Part shown: in pieces, positions 16,985 through 26,590 of the stretch | Numbering within the stretch: the stretch's first letter is position 1 | How the letters are laid out: each line of letters opens with the position of its first letter | Source: Bryobacterales bacterium | GTDB taxonomy: Bacteria > Acidobacteriota > Terriglobia > Bryobacterales > Bryobacteraceae | Reading direction: 5' to 3' | Length of the DNA stretch: 42,054 nucleotides | Assembly (NCBI GenBank): GCA_020852755.1 | Contig: JADZAF010000022.1 | Location: 1 to 42,054, forward strand | Notes under the pieces: generated by a model | Databases searched by the model: none | Seen by the model: only the letters and a program-made list of their open reading frames with translations | Told to the model about the DNA's origin: nothing | Translations under genes and position numbers: made by a program

Positions 16985-19927
16985 ATGTTGCAGGAACTCA
17001 GATTTCAGCTCTCCACCGCGGTCCTGACCGTTCTGACGATCGCCGCGGTCGTGTCGGCCGGCATCAATTTCCAGCAACAGTATCGCTTCCGCCTTCCCGA
17101 CGACGGGGCCATCTGGGTGGACCGGCCTCAGGGTGTCAAGGCCCTGCACATCGCCAAGGGCAGCCCGGCGCAGAAAGCCGGCCTGCGCGACGGCGACCTG
17201 CTGCTTCGCATCAACGGATCGCCGGTCGACAATTCGCTCGAAGTCACCCAGGTGCTGGTGGGAATCGGCGCCTGGGGCAAGGCCGAGTACCTGTACCATC
17301 GCGCCGGAGTGGATGTCAAAACCACGGTCTATATCGGGGAGGTGGCCCGGGATCCCGCGGTGATCTGGCAATATGTGGTCGGGGTGGCCTACCTGGTCAT
17401 CGGGCTGTTTGTCTATTTTCGCCGCGGCGGCGCATACAAGGCGCGGCATTTCTATATTCTCTGCCTGGTTTCGTTTGTCTTTTCCGCTTTTCACTACACC
17501 GGCAAGCTGAATAATTTCGATAAGGTCATCTATTTCGGCAACGTGGCGGCCGGCCTGTTCGCTCCCACCCTGTTCCTGCATTTCTGCCTGACATTCCCCG
17601 AACCGCGCAAGTGGATCGCGACCCGCGTCCGGCAGGCGTTGTTGTACGCGCCCGCGACTGTCGGAATGCTCGTCCTGCTGGCGGTCACCTCGGGCATGCT
17701 GCGCGTGTCCATGCCGCTGGTGGAACTGCGCTGGCTGCTGGACCGGATCTGGCTCCCGGTGTGGACGGTGCTGTACCTTGCCGGAGGTTTTGCCCTCGCC
17801 CTCGAACATCGCCGCGCCGAGGACCCGATCGTCCGCCAGCAGTTGAAGTGGTTTCGCAACGGCACTTTCACCGGCATCCTGCCTTTCGCCGTTTTCTACG
17901 TGCTGCCCTACGTGCTTGGGATGGTGCCCAACCAGTACATGAAGGCGGCGGTCCTCTCGCTGCTGCTGATTCCCCTCACTTTGGCTTACGCCATCGTGCG
18001 CTACCGGCTGATGGACGTCGATATTCTGTTCCGGCGCGGCTACGCCTACACCCTGGCCACGGTCTGCGTGCTGGCGGCATTCTACGGCATCATCTTTTCG
18101 CTGGCCAGCCTGGTGCAGAAGAACTTCAAGGACCTTGGCAACGTGGGGCTGATCAGCGTCATGCTGGTCACCGCCTTCCTGTTCCAGCCCGTGCGGAACT
18201 GGATTCAGGAGCGGCTGGACAAGTACTTCTACCGGGACCGTTACGACTACCGCCGCACCCTGGTGGAGTTCGCCCGCGAGCTGAGTTCGGAGACCGATCT
18301 GCACGCCATGCTGGCCTCGGTGGCCGACCGGCTGACGCGCACGCTCTCGATCCGGCACCTGGCCTTTTTCCTGGCGGAGGACCCGGAGGCGGCGGCGCCG
18401 CGCTTTTCTCTGAACATGGCCGTGGGGCTGAAGGACCGCAAGGGGCGGCCGATCGGCGCGGATCACCCGCTCGACCTGACCTTTCTCACCGAGAACCTCG
18501 ACAAGCCCTACCTGTTCTTCGAGCGCACGCGCTATAGACTCGACGCCGTGTCCCAGCAGTGGCCGGCTTCGATGCGCCAGACGATCGCCGACCTGGACCT
18601 GACGTACTACCTTCCGTGTTCGCTCCGGGGCCGGACCATCGCCTACCTGGGCGTGAGCCGCACCGAGGACGGCGATTTCCTCTCCAGCGTGGATCTGGAA
18701 CTGCTGCTGACGCTGACCGGCTACGTGGGCATCGCCATCGAGAACGCGCAGCTGTACCAGTCCCTGCAGCGCAAGGTGGAGGAGAACGAGCGGCTGAAGG
18801 AGTTCAGCGAGAACATCGTCGAGTCGATCAGCGTGGGCATCCTGGCCGCCGACCTGGAAGACCGTGTGGAGAGCTGGAACACGCAGATCGAGCGGCTGAC
18901 CGGCATCTCGCGCGAAAGCGCCCTGGGCCGCAAGCTCTCCGACGTCTTTCCGCCCGACCTGGTGGAGCAGTTCGAGCGGGTGCGGGGCGAGTCCGGCATT
19001 CACCATATCTACAAGTTCGCGCTGCGGCCGGCGGTGATGGCCGCGGCGGCCGGAAACGGCAACGGTAACGGGACGGCCAACGGCGCTCAGAAGAACGGTT
19101 CCGGCCGGCCCGAAATGGTTCGCGAGATCATCGTGAACATCGCCATTGCTCCGCTGGTTTCCAAGCACCTGGAGCAGATCGGGCGGCTGATCATCTTCGA
19201 CGACGTGACGGACCGGGCCGAACTCGAGCGGCAGCTGCTTCAGGCCGATAAGTTGAGCAGTATCGGGTTGCTGGCCGCCGGAGTGGCGCACGAGGTCAAT
19301 ACGCCGCTGGCGGTCATCTCCACCTACGCGCAGATGCTGGCGAAGCAGGTGGCGGGCGACGATCAGAAGTCGCGGCTGCTGGAGAAGATCGCCAAGCAGA
19401 CCTTCCGTGCCAGCGAGATCGTCAACTCCCTGTTGAATTTCTCGCGGACCTCCGCCACGGAGTTTGTGGAGGTGGACCTGAACCGGGTGGTGCAGGAGAC
19501 TCTTTCCCTGGTCGAGCATCAGATGCAGAAGGCCGGCGTGCGGACTGAGCTGTCGCTGGAGAAGGGTCTGGCGCCCATCAGCGGAAACCCGAACAAGCTT
19601 CAGCAGGTCTTCCTCAACCTGTTCCTGAACGCCCGCGACGCGATGTCCGGGGGCGGCGAGCTGAAGGTCTCCACCTGGACCGGCGAGGGCGGTGTGCGCG
19701 TGGATGTGGCCGACACCGGACACGGCATCGCAGAAGAAAGCCTGGGCCGGATCTACGATCCCTTTTACACTACCAAGGCGGCCCGCAAGGGCACCGGCCT
19801 TGGCCTGGCGGTCACGTATGGCATCATGCGGGAGCACGGCGCCAGTATCAGCGTGGCCAGCCGGCCCGGCGGAGGCACGCGCTTCCACCTGGAATTTCCG
19901 CACGTCAGAAAGCCTGTGAATGCCTGA
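16985..19927 (+). CDS. Membrane PDZ-GAF-PAS sensor histidine kinase
   Basis: The 980-residue protein starts with a membrane helix (about 9-28), then a PDZ domain on the outer side (45-118, with AKGSPAQKAGLRDGDLLLRINGSPV), several further helices (about 129-145, 155-172, 185-204, 218-237, 257-272, 295-313, 320-338, 355-376, 386-402), a GAF domain (about 430-590), a coiled linker (590-606), a PAS domain (607-740) holding an Asn/Gly-rich insert (689-707), HisKA with the phospho-accepting H769 in AAGVAHEVNTPLAV, and an HATPase with N882, DTGHGI (910-915) and GTGLGL. It should autophosphorylate and pass phosphate to the sigma-54 regulator whose start overlaps its last 8 bp. The PDZ suggests it senses exposed peptide C-termini or partner proteins in the periplasm; that is inference. 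The start lacks a good ribosome site. Confidence 0.9.
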   Translation: MLQELRFQLSTAVLTVLTIAAVVSAGINFQQQYRFRLPDDGAIWVDRPQGVKALHIAKGSPAQKAGLRDGDLLLRINGSPVDNSLEVTQVLVGIGAWGKAEYLYHRAGVDVKTTVYIGEVARDPAVIWQYVVGVAYLVIGLFVYFRRGGAYKARHFYILCLVSFVFSAFHYTGKLNNFDKVIYFGNVAAGLFAPTLFLHFCLTFPEPRKWIATRVRQALLYAPATVGMLVLLAVTSGMLRVSMPLVELRWLLDRIWLPVWTVLYLAGGFALALEHRRAEDPIVRQQLKWFRNGTFTGILPFAVFYVLPYVLGMVPNQYMKAAVLSLLLIPLTLAYAIVRYRLMDVDILFRRGYAYTLATVCVLAAFYGIIFSLASLVQKNFKDLGNVGLISVMLVTAFLFQPVRNWIQERLDKYFYRDRYDYRRTLVEFARELSSETDLHAMLASVADRLTRTLSIRHLAFFLAEDPEAAAPRFSLNMAVGLKDRKGRPIGADHPLDLTFLTENLDKPYLFFERTRYRLDAVSQQWPASMRQTIADLDLTYYLPCSLRGRTIAYLGVSRTEDGDFLSSVDLELLLTLTGYVGIAIENAQLYQSLQRKVEENERLKEFSENIVESISVGILAADLEDRVESWNTQIERLTGISRESALGRKLSDVFPPDLVEQFERVRGESGIHHIYKFALRPAVMAAAAGNGNGNGTANGAQKNGSGRPEMVREIIVNIAIAPLVSKHLEQIGRLIIFDDVTDRAELERQLLQADKLSSIGLLAAGVAHEVNTPLAVISTYAQMLAKQVAGDDQKSRLLEKIAKQTFRASEIVNSLLNFSRTSATEFVEVDLNRVVQETLSLVEHQMQKAGVRTELSLEKGLAPISGNPNKLQQVFLNLFLNARDAMSGGGELKVSTWTGEGGVRVDVADTGHGIAEESLGRIYDPFYTTKAARKGTGLGLAVTYGIMREHGASISVASRPGGGTRFHLEFPHVRKPVNA

Positions 19928-21386
19928 TCCCGTCGTCCTGGAGGGAACCTCTACAATTTCGGAATCCCGCGGCAGAGTGCTGGTGGTCGATGACGAGGCC
20001 GACATCCGCGAGAGCCTGGAAACCCTGCTGAGTCTGGAAGGCTACTCGGTGGACCTGGCCCAGAACGCCGGGGAAGGTCTCCACAAGATGGAGTCCAGGA
20101 CCTACGACCTGGTCCTGCTGGATCTCATGATGCCCGATCGCTCGGGCATGGACGTGCTCCGCGAGGTGCGCGAGCGGGACCATGACACCCCCATCTTCAT
20201 GATCACCGCCTACGGTTCGGTGGAGGCAGCCGTAAACGCGCTGAAACTGGGCGCCAACGATTACTTCTCGAAGCCCTGGGACAACGAGAAGCTGCTGATC
20301 GAAATCGAGCGGATGATCGCCCGCCGCCGCCTGGAGTTCGAAAACCGGAGCCTCAAGCGGGCGCTCAAGCAGCGCTACAGCTTCCCCAACATCATCGGGA
20401 AGAGCGAGCGCATGCTGCGCGTGCTGGACCTGGTCACGCAGGTGGCCCCCAGCCGGTCCACGATTCTGATCAGCGGGGAGACGGGCACCGGCAAGGAACT
20501 CATCGCCAAGGCGATCCACGCCAACTCGCCCCGCGCCGAGCAGATGTTCGTTCCCGTCAATTGCGGTTCGCTGCCGCCGGAGCTGCTAGAATCCACGCTG
20601 TTCGGCCACGTGAAGGGCGCCTTTACTTCCGCCTTGCAGAGCCGCAAGGGCTACTTCGAGATTGCCAACAAGGGCACCATCTTTTTCGACGAGATCGGCA
20701 CGGTCGGGCCCGAGATCCAGGCCAAGCTGCTGCGGGTGATCCAGGAGCGGGAGTTCATGCCGCTCGGATCGAGCGAAGTGATCAAGGTCGACGTGCGCAT
20801 CCTGGCGGCCACCAACGCGGATCTCAAACGGCTCGTGGATGAAGGCAAATTCCGCGAGGATCTCTACTATCGCTTGAACGTGATCAACCTCTCGCTTCCG
20901 CCGCTGCGCGACCGCAAGGAAGACATTCCGCTGCTGATCGATCACTTCTTCGCAAAGTACTGCCGCGAGAACGAGAAGTTCCTGGACGCTTCCAACCGCT
21001 CCGTGCTGAAATTCGCGCCCGACGCGTTGCAGATCCTGATGGATCACAACTGGCCGGGCAACGTCAGGGAACTGGAGAATGCGGTGGAGCGAGCCGTGGT
21101 TCTCGCGTCCGAGCCGGTGGTGCCCCTGGACGTGCTGCCCGAGCAAATCCTCCAGGCGGGCGGCATCCGGGTCCGGCAGCGGGACGGCGGGCCGCTGCCT
21201 CCGGACGCTTCGCTGTTCGAGATCGTGGCCGATTTCGAGCGCCGGGTCATCATCGAGCACCTGGAACAGGCTAACTGGAGTCAGACGGAAGCGGCTGACA
21301 ATCTGCGAGTTCCGCTGTCAACGCTGAACCAGAAGATTAAGCGGCTGGCGATCGAGATCCGGAGAAAGTCCGAGCACGCGCGGTGA
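19920..21386 (+). CDS. NtrC-family sigma-54 response regulator with GAFTSA loop
   Basis: The 488-residue product has a receiver domain (18-130; D24/D25 acidic pocket, phospho-acceptor D68, K118), an AAA+ domain (about 155-390; Walker A GETGTGKE 186-193, Walker B TIFFDEIG 253-260, arginine finger region FREDLYYRLNV) and a C-terminal Fis-type helix-turn-helix (about 440-480). The loop that contacts sigma-54, normally GAFTGA, is GAFTSA (233-238, Ser codon 20628-20630). Substitutions at that Gly often weaken activation in studied family members, though natural GAFTSA forms exist. The gene overlaps the kinase by 8 bp (ATGCCTGA), so the pair is co-translated. No downstream sigma-54 -12/-24 site was identified. 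Confidence 0.93.
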   Translation: MPDPVVLEGTSTISESRGRVLVVDDEADIRESLETLLSLEGYSVDLAQNAGEGLHKMESRTYDLVLLDLMMPDRSGMDVLREVRERDHDTPIFMITAYGSVEAAVNALKLGANDYFSKPWDNEKLLIEIERMIARRRLEFENRSLKRALKQRYSFPNIIGKSERMLRVLDLVTQVAPSRSTILISGETGTGKELIAKAIHANSPRAEQMFVPVNCGSLPPELLESTLFGHVKGAFTSALQSRKGYFEIANKGTIFFDEIGTVGPEIQAKLLRVIQEREFMPLGSSEVIKVDVRILAATNADLKRLVDEGKFREDLYYRLNVINLSLPPLRDRKEDIPLLIDHFFAKYCRENEKFLDASNRSVLKFAPDALQILMDHNWPGNVRELENAVERAVVLASEPVVPLDVLPEQILQAGGIRVRQRDGGPLPPDASLFEIVADFERRVIIEHLEQANWSQTEAADNLRVPLSTLNQKIKRLAIEIRRKSEHAR

Positions 21387-21446
21387 GCCCGTGCGGACGG
21401 CCGTGCGTCCGGTTCGCGGCTTGTGCTGCGCTAGAATGATTCCGAG

Positions 21447-21869
21447 ATGAGTGAGGCTGAAACCACCCGGAAAACGATGGAACAGGAACAGGAGCGGACG
21501 TTCGTGCCCCCGGCCACCTTCGAGTTCCTGCTTTTCTCGATCCGCACCCAGGTGGAGATGAACCTGGGGCTGATGCACTTCGGCGCGGAGAGCGAGCGTC
21601 CCGAGCCCGACCTGGGATTGGCGCGGCACGGGATCGATCTGCTGGCCATGATTCAGGAGAAGACCAGGGGCAACCTCTCGCTCGAGGAGAAGCGCCTGCT
21701 GGAGAATTCGCTGACCGAACTGCGCTTTCGCTATGTCCAGGCGTTCGAGGACCAGCAGCGGCGCGCGGCTGCCCGGGAGGAGAGTCCCAAACCGGATGAG
21801 CCTGCCGAAGCCGCCCGGACGGCCGGAGAGACTGGGGCCGCGCCTTCCTCCGAAAGCTCAGAATCGTAA
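21447..21869 (+). CDS. DUF1844 protein
   Basis: The 140-residue protein carries a DUF1844 domain at about 20-105: FEFLLFSIRTQVEMNLGLMHFG followed by ARHGIDLLAMIQEKTRGNLSLEEKRLLENSLTELRF, the family signature, of which only short parts are quoted. The final 35 residues are acidic, Ser/Glu-rich and likely disordered. DUF1844 has no established function; it is common in acidobacteria and deltaproteobacteria, usually near an MBL hydrolase and ribF or translation genes, as here. A TAGAAT at 21432-21437 just upstream may be a -10 box. The stop is immediately followed by the ATG of the MBL gene at 21870. Confidence 0.88.
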   Translation: MSEAETTRKTMEQEQERTFVPPATFEFLLFSIRTQVEMNLGLMHFGAESERPEPDLGLARHGIDLLAMIQEKTRGNLSLEEKRLLENSLTELRFRYVQAFEDQQRRAAAREESPKPDEPAEAARTAGETGAAPSSESSES

Positions 21870-22661
21870 ATGACGCCGCCGCCCGGACGGTTGAAGCTGA
21901 TGGTCCTGGGGTCGGGCACCAGCACCGGTGTGCCCACCATCGGCTGCCGGTGCGCGGTATGTTCCTCCACCGACCCCCGCGACCAGCGGCTGCGTCCCTC
22001 GGTGCTGGTGAGCATGAACGGCCGGAACTTCGTCATCGATACGACTCCCGATTTCCGGGCGCAGGCGCTGCGGGCCCGCATCGAGCGCGTGGACGCCATC
22101 CTGTTCACCCACGATCACGCCGACCACATCCTGGGACTGGACGACGTGCGCCCGTTCAATTTCCACCAGGGTCCCATACCGATCTTCGCCGCGCCGCAAA
22201 CCATGGCCTCGATACGCCGCTGTTTCTCCTATATCTTCAACGGATACCCGAGTGAGTCCTCGATCCCGCGCCTGGAGACGCACGTCATGAACGGCGGTCC
22301 ATTCTGCCTTTTCGGAGTTGAGATTACGCCAATACCGCTCAAGCACGGCAGGCAATGGATCCACGGCTTCCGTTTCGGCCCTCTGGCCTACCTGACAGAC
22401 CACAGCGAGATCCCGGAAGATTCGCAGCGGATGCTGCAGGGACTGGATGTGCTGTTCCTGGACGCACTGCGCAACCGGCCGCACCCGACTCACACGACCG
22501 TGCGGCGCGCGCTCGAATACGTGGAGCGGCTGGCTCCGCGCCGCGCCTTCTTCACTCACGTTTGTCACGAACTGAGCCACGCCGCGACGGAAGAGAAACT
22601 GCCGCCGCACGTGCGGCTGGCGTACGACGGCCTGGAAGTCACCGCGGGGGAGCCGAGCTAG
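21870..22661 (+). CDS. MBL-fold metallo-hydrolase (PhnP-like)
   Basis: The 263-residue protein has the metallo-beta-lactamase zinc motif HDHADH (81-86), with later His residues in SLKHGRQ-type and THVCHELSH segments. An N-terminal GSGTSTGVPTIGCRCAVC (14-31, Cys 26, 28 and 31) matches the structural zinc site of PhnP-type phosphodiesterases. Members hydrolyse cyclic phosphodiesters such as 2',3'-cyclic nucleotides or 1,2-cyclic ribose phosphates. There is no phn cluster nearby, so a general phosphodiesterase is the safer description. Its ATG touches the DUF1844 stop, and the following RibF gene starts 3 bp after its own stop. Confidence 0.92.
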   Translation: MTPPPGRLKLMVLGSGTSTGVPTIGCRCAVCSSTDPRDQRLRPSVLVSMNGRNFVIDTTPDFRAQALRARIERVDAILFTHDHADHILGLDDVRPFNFHQGPIPIFAAPQTMASIRRCFSYIFNGYPSESSIPRLETHVMNGGPFCLFGVEITPIPLKHGRQWIHGFRFGPLAYLTDHSEIPEDSQRMLQGLDVLFLDALRNRPHPTHTTVRRALEYVERLAPRRAFFTHVCHELSHAATEEKLPPHVRLAYDGLEVTAGEPS

Positions 22662-22663
22662 CC

Positions 22664-23641
22664 ATGCCCTCCGTCTTTCGGGTATTTCGCAGTCTGGATG
22701 AGATCCCCCCGGACTTCGGTCCCTCGGCTGTCACTATCGGGAATTTCGACGGCGTACACGCGGGCCATCGCCGCATCCTGCGCCGGATCGTCTCGGTTGC
22801 CGCGGCCCGTGGGTTGAAGGCGTCGGCCGTGACCTTCGACCCGCATCCCGCCACCGTTGTGGCTCCTTCGCGAGCCCCTGTGTTGTTGACGACACCCCAG
22901 CAGCGCGCGGGGCTGATGAGGGCCGGGGGAATTGAACAGGTGCTGATCGTTCCCTTCGACCTGGAATTCTCCCGGATCACGCCCGAGAGGTTCGCCAGGG
23001 AAGTGCTGGCCGGCAGGCTGGGCGCCCGCGTGGTGCTGGTGGGAGAGAATTTCCGCTTCGGCCACCGGCACGCGGGCGACACCCGGCTGCTGAAGGAACT
23101 GGGCGCCGGCCTCGGCTTCGAAACCGAGATCGTCCCGGCAGTGAAGGTGCGCGGCGTGCTGGTGAGCAGCAGCGCCGTGCGGAAGTTGATTTCGTCGGGC
23201 GATGTCTCCCGCGCGGCCCGGTTGCTGGAAAAGCCCTACGCCCTGGAAGGCCGGGTGGTCCCGGGGCAGGGAGTGGGCTCCAGGCAGACCGTGCCGACCC
23301 TCAACCTGGAGCCGCCGGGAGAACTGCTGCCCCGCACCGGCGTCTACATCACCCGGACAGAGGATCCGGACCACGGCCGGCACTGGCCTTCGGTCACCAA
23401 CGTGGGCTACCGCCCGACCTTCCACGGCGACCGGCTCACCATCGAGACCTTCCTGCTGGCCTGGTTGTCGGGCGATCCGCCTGGCCGCATCCGGGTCGAG
23501 TTTTTGAAGCGTTTGCGCGACGAGCGCAGGTTCCCCAGCGCCGCGGAACTGAAGAACCAGATCCTCCGGGACGTGGCCCGCGCGCAGGCCTTCTTCCGCC
23601 GCTGCGGAAAGTGGGCCAAAGCGGCTTCGGCAGCGGGATAG
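22664..23641 (+). CDS. ribF: Bifunctional riboflavin kinase / FAD synthetase
   Basis: This 325-residue enzyme makes FMN from riboflavin and then FAD. The N-terminal FAD synthetase half has TIGNFDGVHAGHRRIL (the nucleotidyl-transfer motif, about 25-40), VTFDPHP, LVGENFRFGH and the SSSAVRKLISSGDV segment. The C-terminal riboflavin kinase half has VPTLNLEPPGELLP, a variant of the PTANL motif, and SVTNVGYRPTF with a Glu in LTIETFLL. I chose ATG 22664 over an in-frame upstream start at 22355, because 22355 lies inside the MBL gene and adds 103 residues with no family similarity. It ends 3 bp before the convergent cysE stop. Confidence 0.95.
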   Translation: MPSVFRVFRSLDEIPPDFGPSAVTIGNFDGVHAGHRRILRRIVSVAAARGLKASAVTFDPHPATVVAPSRAPVLLTTPQQRAGLMRAGGIEQVLIVPFDLEFSRITPERFAREVLAGRLGARVVLVGENFRFGHRHAGDTRLLKELGAGLGFETEIVPAVKVRGVLVSSSAVRKLISSGDVSRAARLLEKPYALEGRVVPGQGVGSRQTVPTLNLEPPGELLPRTGVYITRTEDPDHGRHWPSVTNVGYRPTFHGDRLTIETFLLAWLSGDPPGRIRVEFLKRLRDERRFPSAAELKNQILRDVARAQAFFRRCGKWAKAASAAG

Positions 23642-23644
23642 GTT

Positions 23645-24310
23645 TCAGCCGCCCTTGCGGGAGGCCGGCTCCTCGGTGCGCTCTCCGATGAGCGCGCGCA
23701 CCTGTCGCTCCAGGTCGGCCACCCTGCGGGCCAGGTGCTCGATCTGCCGCTTTTCGGGATCCGGCAGCTTGCCGTGTTCCAGGGCGTCCTCTTCATCGCG
23801 CCGGCGTACGATGCGGCCGGGGATGCCGACCACCGTGCAATGGTCGGGCACCGAGCGGATCACCACCGAGCCGGCCCCCACCTTGACGTGATCGCCCAGG
23901 CGGATGTTGCCCAGCACCTTGGCGCCGGTTCCGACCACCACATGGTTGCCGAGGGTGGGATGCCGCTTGCCCTTCTCATGCCCCGTGCCGCCCAGGGTCA
24001 CGCCCTGGTAGAGCAGCACATCGTCGCCGATCTCTGTGGTTTCTCCGATCACCACACCCATGCCGTGATCGATGAAGAAGCGCTTGCCGATACGGGCGCC
24101 GGGGTGAATCTCAATTCCGGTAAAAAAGCGGCTGCACTGCGAGATAACCCGCGGCAGCAGAGGCACGCGCGCCCTGTGAAGCTTGTGAGCCAGGCGGTGC
24201 AGAAGGATGGCGTGGAAGCCCGGATAGCACAGCAGGATCTCCGCTACGCTTCTGGCCGCCGGGTCCCGCCGGAAGATCGTGTCGATCTGTTCTTTGATGG
24301 CTCGAAACAT
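23645..24310 (-). CDS. cysE: Serine O-acetyltransferase
   Basis: The 221-residue enzyme acetylates serine with acetyl-CoA, the first step of cysteine synthesis. It begins with a short helical domain ([21 protein letters not shown]) and is followed by left-handed beta-helix hexapeptides with the conserved [23 protein letters not shown] (D81, H82) and TLGGTG segments. The C-terminal 60 residues form a charged, coiled-coil-like tail not needed for the fold. I prefer ATG 24310, which fits the family start, over a GTG at 24340. It lies 78 bp downstream of the secreted glycosidase-like gene on the same strand and could be part of that transcript or have its own promoter in the AT-rich gap. Confidence 0.93.
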   Translation of the reverse strand: MFRAIKEQIDTIFRRDPAARSVAEILLCYPGFHAILLHRLAHKLHRARVPLLPRVISQCSRFFTGIEIHPGARIGKRFFIDHGMGVVIGETTEIGDDVLLYQGVTLGGTGHEKGKRHPTLGNHVVVGTGAKVLGNIRLGDHVKVGAGSVVIRSVPDHCTVVGIPGRIVRRRDEEDALEHGKLPDPEKRQIEHLARRVADLERQVRALIGERTEEPASRKGG

Positions 24311-24388
24311 GCCGGCCTGCTTCCCAGCACTGCACTCCACCCAAGTCTTGTCTTTATTTTAACAGCTCATTCCGGCCCGGAGACCTTT

Positions 24389-26587
24389 TTAGCGGCCGCG
24401 CTTCAGTTCCTCGAAGCGCTCACCCGACCCGCGTTCCAGGTAGTAAATCGCGCGCGCGGGACCGGGGCGGGCCGCTCCGAAAAACAGATCGCCGCGCTTG
24501 GCGGAGCGCAGGGTTTCCGGAGGCAGCGGCTTGTCCTGCTCCACGGTCAGGTGGCTGTCCGCTCCGCCGAGGCGGACGGTGCGGCGCCAGCCGGCTCCGG
24601 CGATCTCGAGGCGCGCCTCACGCCCGGCGTTCGAAAGCGTGAAGCCGACCGGTTCCGTTCCCGGAAATACGCCCGATTCCGGGAGCACGTTCAGGTTGGT
24701 GTCCTTCCAGACGAACTCCAGCCAGCGGCCCCCGCCGCGCGCGGAGAACACCGCCCGCAAGCGCTGGTTCTCGAGCACCCACTCGGGAGACCCGTCGGAG
24801 TCCAGGTCCAGGGAATAAGCCAGGGCCTCGTTCCGCCGTATAGCCACCACGCGAAACGGCAGTTCCATTCTGGCGGCGCCGGAAACCGTAAGCCGCGCCT
24901 GATGGACGCCGGTGGCCAGCTCTCCGGCGAAGACCCGCGGCGCCACGGAGCGCTCGGCCACCGCACCGGCGCTGATCTCGTACTTGGGCGGCAGGAACTC
25001 CAGGCCCTCGCCCGAAGCCTCCACCACGAAGTTCTCAATCGAGGGCATGTTGTTCCGCAGGACGATGTCGAGATTGCGCCCCGCGCGGGGATCGAGCCAC
25101 ACAAGCGGTGGGTCCACGGGCAACTCCGTGTCAGTTCCGAAATGCAGCCGGGCGGCTTCCCGCAAGCGCAGCGAGACCGGGCGGAACAACTGCAGACGGG
25201 CGCGTCCCAGCCGCACACCGTCGGCTTCCAGCGCCAGTTCGACGAACTCGCCGTGCGCCGCTCCGGCGGCCGGCGTCACCTGGTAGACAATTTCGGCGGG
25301 CGAGGTTCTCTCGGCCTCGACCTGGTAGCCGGGGGGAACCAGAAGCCGCGACCGGCCTGCCAGCTCTTCCGACGAGTACGAAGTGGGGACCCGGTTCTTG
25401 CGCCCAAGGATCAGGCGGTTCGGATTCACAAAAAAGCCGGTGTGCTCGGGCGGTTCGATAGCCAGGCCGATGCGCACGCGATGGCCCGGGCCTTTCCCCG
25501 CCGGGATGGGCAGGCGGGCGCGAGCGGTCTTCTCGTCCCACTGAAACTCGCTCAGCGTCCCTCCCGCGACGAACGGTCCGCTGGGAGCGTTGGTCAGCTC
25601 CAGCACGGCTTCGGCGGCGGAGGGGGCGGCGAATTCCATGGCCAGGATGCCGTTCTCAAATTCGAGCGAGTGGAGTTCGGCTGTGGCGAAGACCAGCCGG
25701 TCGCGGCGGGCGAAACTGCTGCAATCCCGGCACAGGCCGCCGTAAGCCAGAGGCACGTCCACCGGCAGCCAAAGGCTCTGTCCGGGACCCGCTTCGATCC
25801 CCGGCGCCACGATGGCCGCCTTGGCCCTGGGATCGAAAACGCGCAGCGAGCCCTTGAAGGCCGCCGTTCCCTGGTTGATCAGGTTGACGGCCGAGATCCC
25901 GTTCACGCCCCGGCTCGAGAGCTGAACCGCGCTCACCTGGGCGGGCAGCTTGCCGGCCGGCGGCCGGACCGCAAAGCTCCTCAGGGGTTGCAGGGCGGGG
26001 ATGAGAGGCGCCCAGTTGCGCAGCAGGGCCGCGTTGCGCCGCAGCGCGGCCGCGCCCGGCCGGTCCTCCCCGCTCATCGACACCACGCCTTTCCGGAAGA
26101 CCGGGTAGACGGAATCCTCCACGTCCGTCCATAGCAGCGAGCCCCGTCCCGAGCCGATGGCCTGGCGGCTGCGCGCCAGCGCTCCGGGGGAAACGGCTGA
26201 GATAACCGCCACCGGCGCGGGTGGCGGCGGTCCGTGCAGGTTTGCCGGCCCTCCCTCGACAAAGGCGATGGGCCCGCCGTGCTGCAACAAGTGGGGTGTG
26301 AGGTCGCTGCCCGCCCCGGCCGGCCAGGGGGGACGGATCCAGGCGTGCATATCGAGCCGTCTCAGGAGCTTGATCACCCGATCCAGATCGTTCTGCCCAA
26401 GGTTTGCCGGAAAGGCCACCGTGCGGATACCCAGGTTTTTCAGCCATACCAGCTCGCGTTCCCACAAATTCTGTGGAAACTGCTCAAACGGGAAGGCGAC
26501 GGCCTGCACGTAAGCGGGGGAGCCGCCCGGCAGGGGCGCCTGCGCCAGGAGGGCGGCGCCAATCAGGAATGCGGCGAGGAAGCGCAT
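24389..26587 (-). CDS. Large exported glycosidase-like protein, unrecognised
   Basis: The 732-residue protein starts with a signal peptide (MRFLAAFLIGAALLAQA) and an opening that resembles clan-A glycosidases: ERELVWLKNLGIRTVAFPANL as an early barrel strand, then RLDMHAWIRPPWP and HLLQHGGPIAFVEG. After about residue 210 it appears all-beta with several immunoglobulin-like modules, for example RSVAPRVFAGELATGVHQA. I do not find a complete pair of catalytic Glu residues, so it may be a pseudo-enzyme or a binding protein. It starts 3 bp downstream of the DnaC-like gene stop, an odd pairing of an exported protein with a replication-type ATPase. Confidence is high for a real gene, low for function. 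Confidence 0.8.
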   Translation of the reverse strand: MRFLAAFLIGAALLAQAPLPGGSPAYVQAVAFPFEQFPQNLWERELVWLKNLGIRTVAFPANLGQNDLDRVIKLLRRLDMHAWIRPPWPAGAGSDLTPHLLQHGGPIAFVEGGPANLHGPPPPAPVAVISAVSPGALARSRQAIGSGRGSLLWTDVEDSVYPVFRKGVVSMSGEDRPGAAALRRNAALLRNWAPLIPALQPLRSFAVRPPAGKLPAQVSAVQLSSRGVNGISAVNLINQGTAAFKGSLRVFDPRAKAAIVAPGIEAGPGQSLWLPVDVPLAYGGLCRDCSSFARRDRLVFATAELHSLEFENGILAMEFAAPSAAEAVLELTNAPSGPFVAGGTLSEFQWDEKTARARLPIPAGKGPGHRVRIGLAIEPPEHTGFFVNPNRLILGRKNRVPTSYSSEELAGRSRLLVPPGYQVEAERTSPAEIVYQVTPAAGAAHGEFVELALEADGVRLGRARLQLFRPVSLRLREAARLHFGTDTELPVDPPLVWLDPRAGRNLDIVLRNNMPSIENFVVEASGEGLEFLPPKYEISAGAVAERSVAPRVFAGELATGVHQARLTVSGAARMELPFRVVAIRRNEALAYSLDLDSDGSPEWVLENQRLRAVFSARGGGRWLEFVWKDTNLNVLPESGVFPGTEPVGFTLSNAGREARLEIAGAGWRRTVRLGGADSHLTVEQDKPLPPETLRSAKRGDLFFGAARPGPARAIYYLERGSGERFEELKRGR

Positions 26588-26590
26588 CAG

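Noticed and set aside
16793..20005. Long open frame on the minus strand (about 1070 codons)
   Set aside because: It lies opposite the histidine kinase, has low-complexity His/Val/Asp-rich translation and no domain; it is a mirror of high GC third-position bias.
24311..24340. GTG start of cysE ten codons upstream
   Set aside because: The family starts at the MFRAIKEQ position and the ATG at 24310 has a GGAAG site.
23735..26134. 799-codon plus-strand frame opposite cysE and the exported protein
   Set aside because: Composition is shadow-like and the opposite strand contains an unambiguous CysE.
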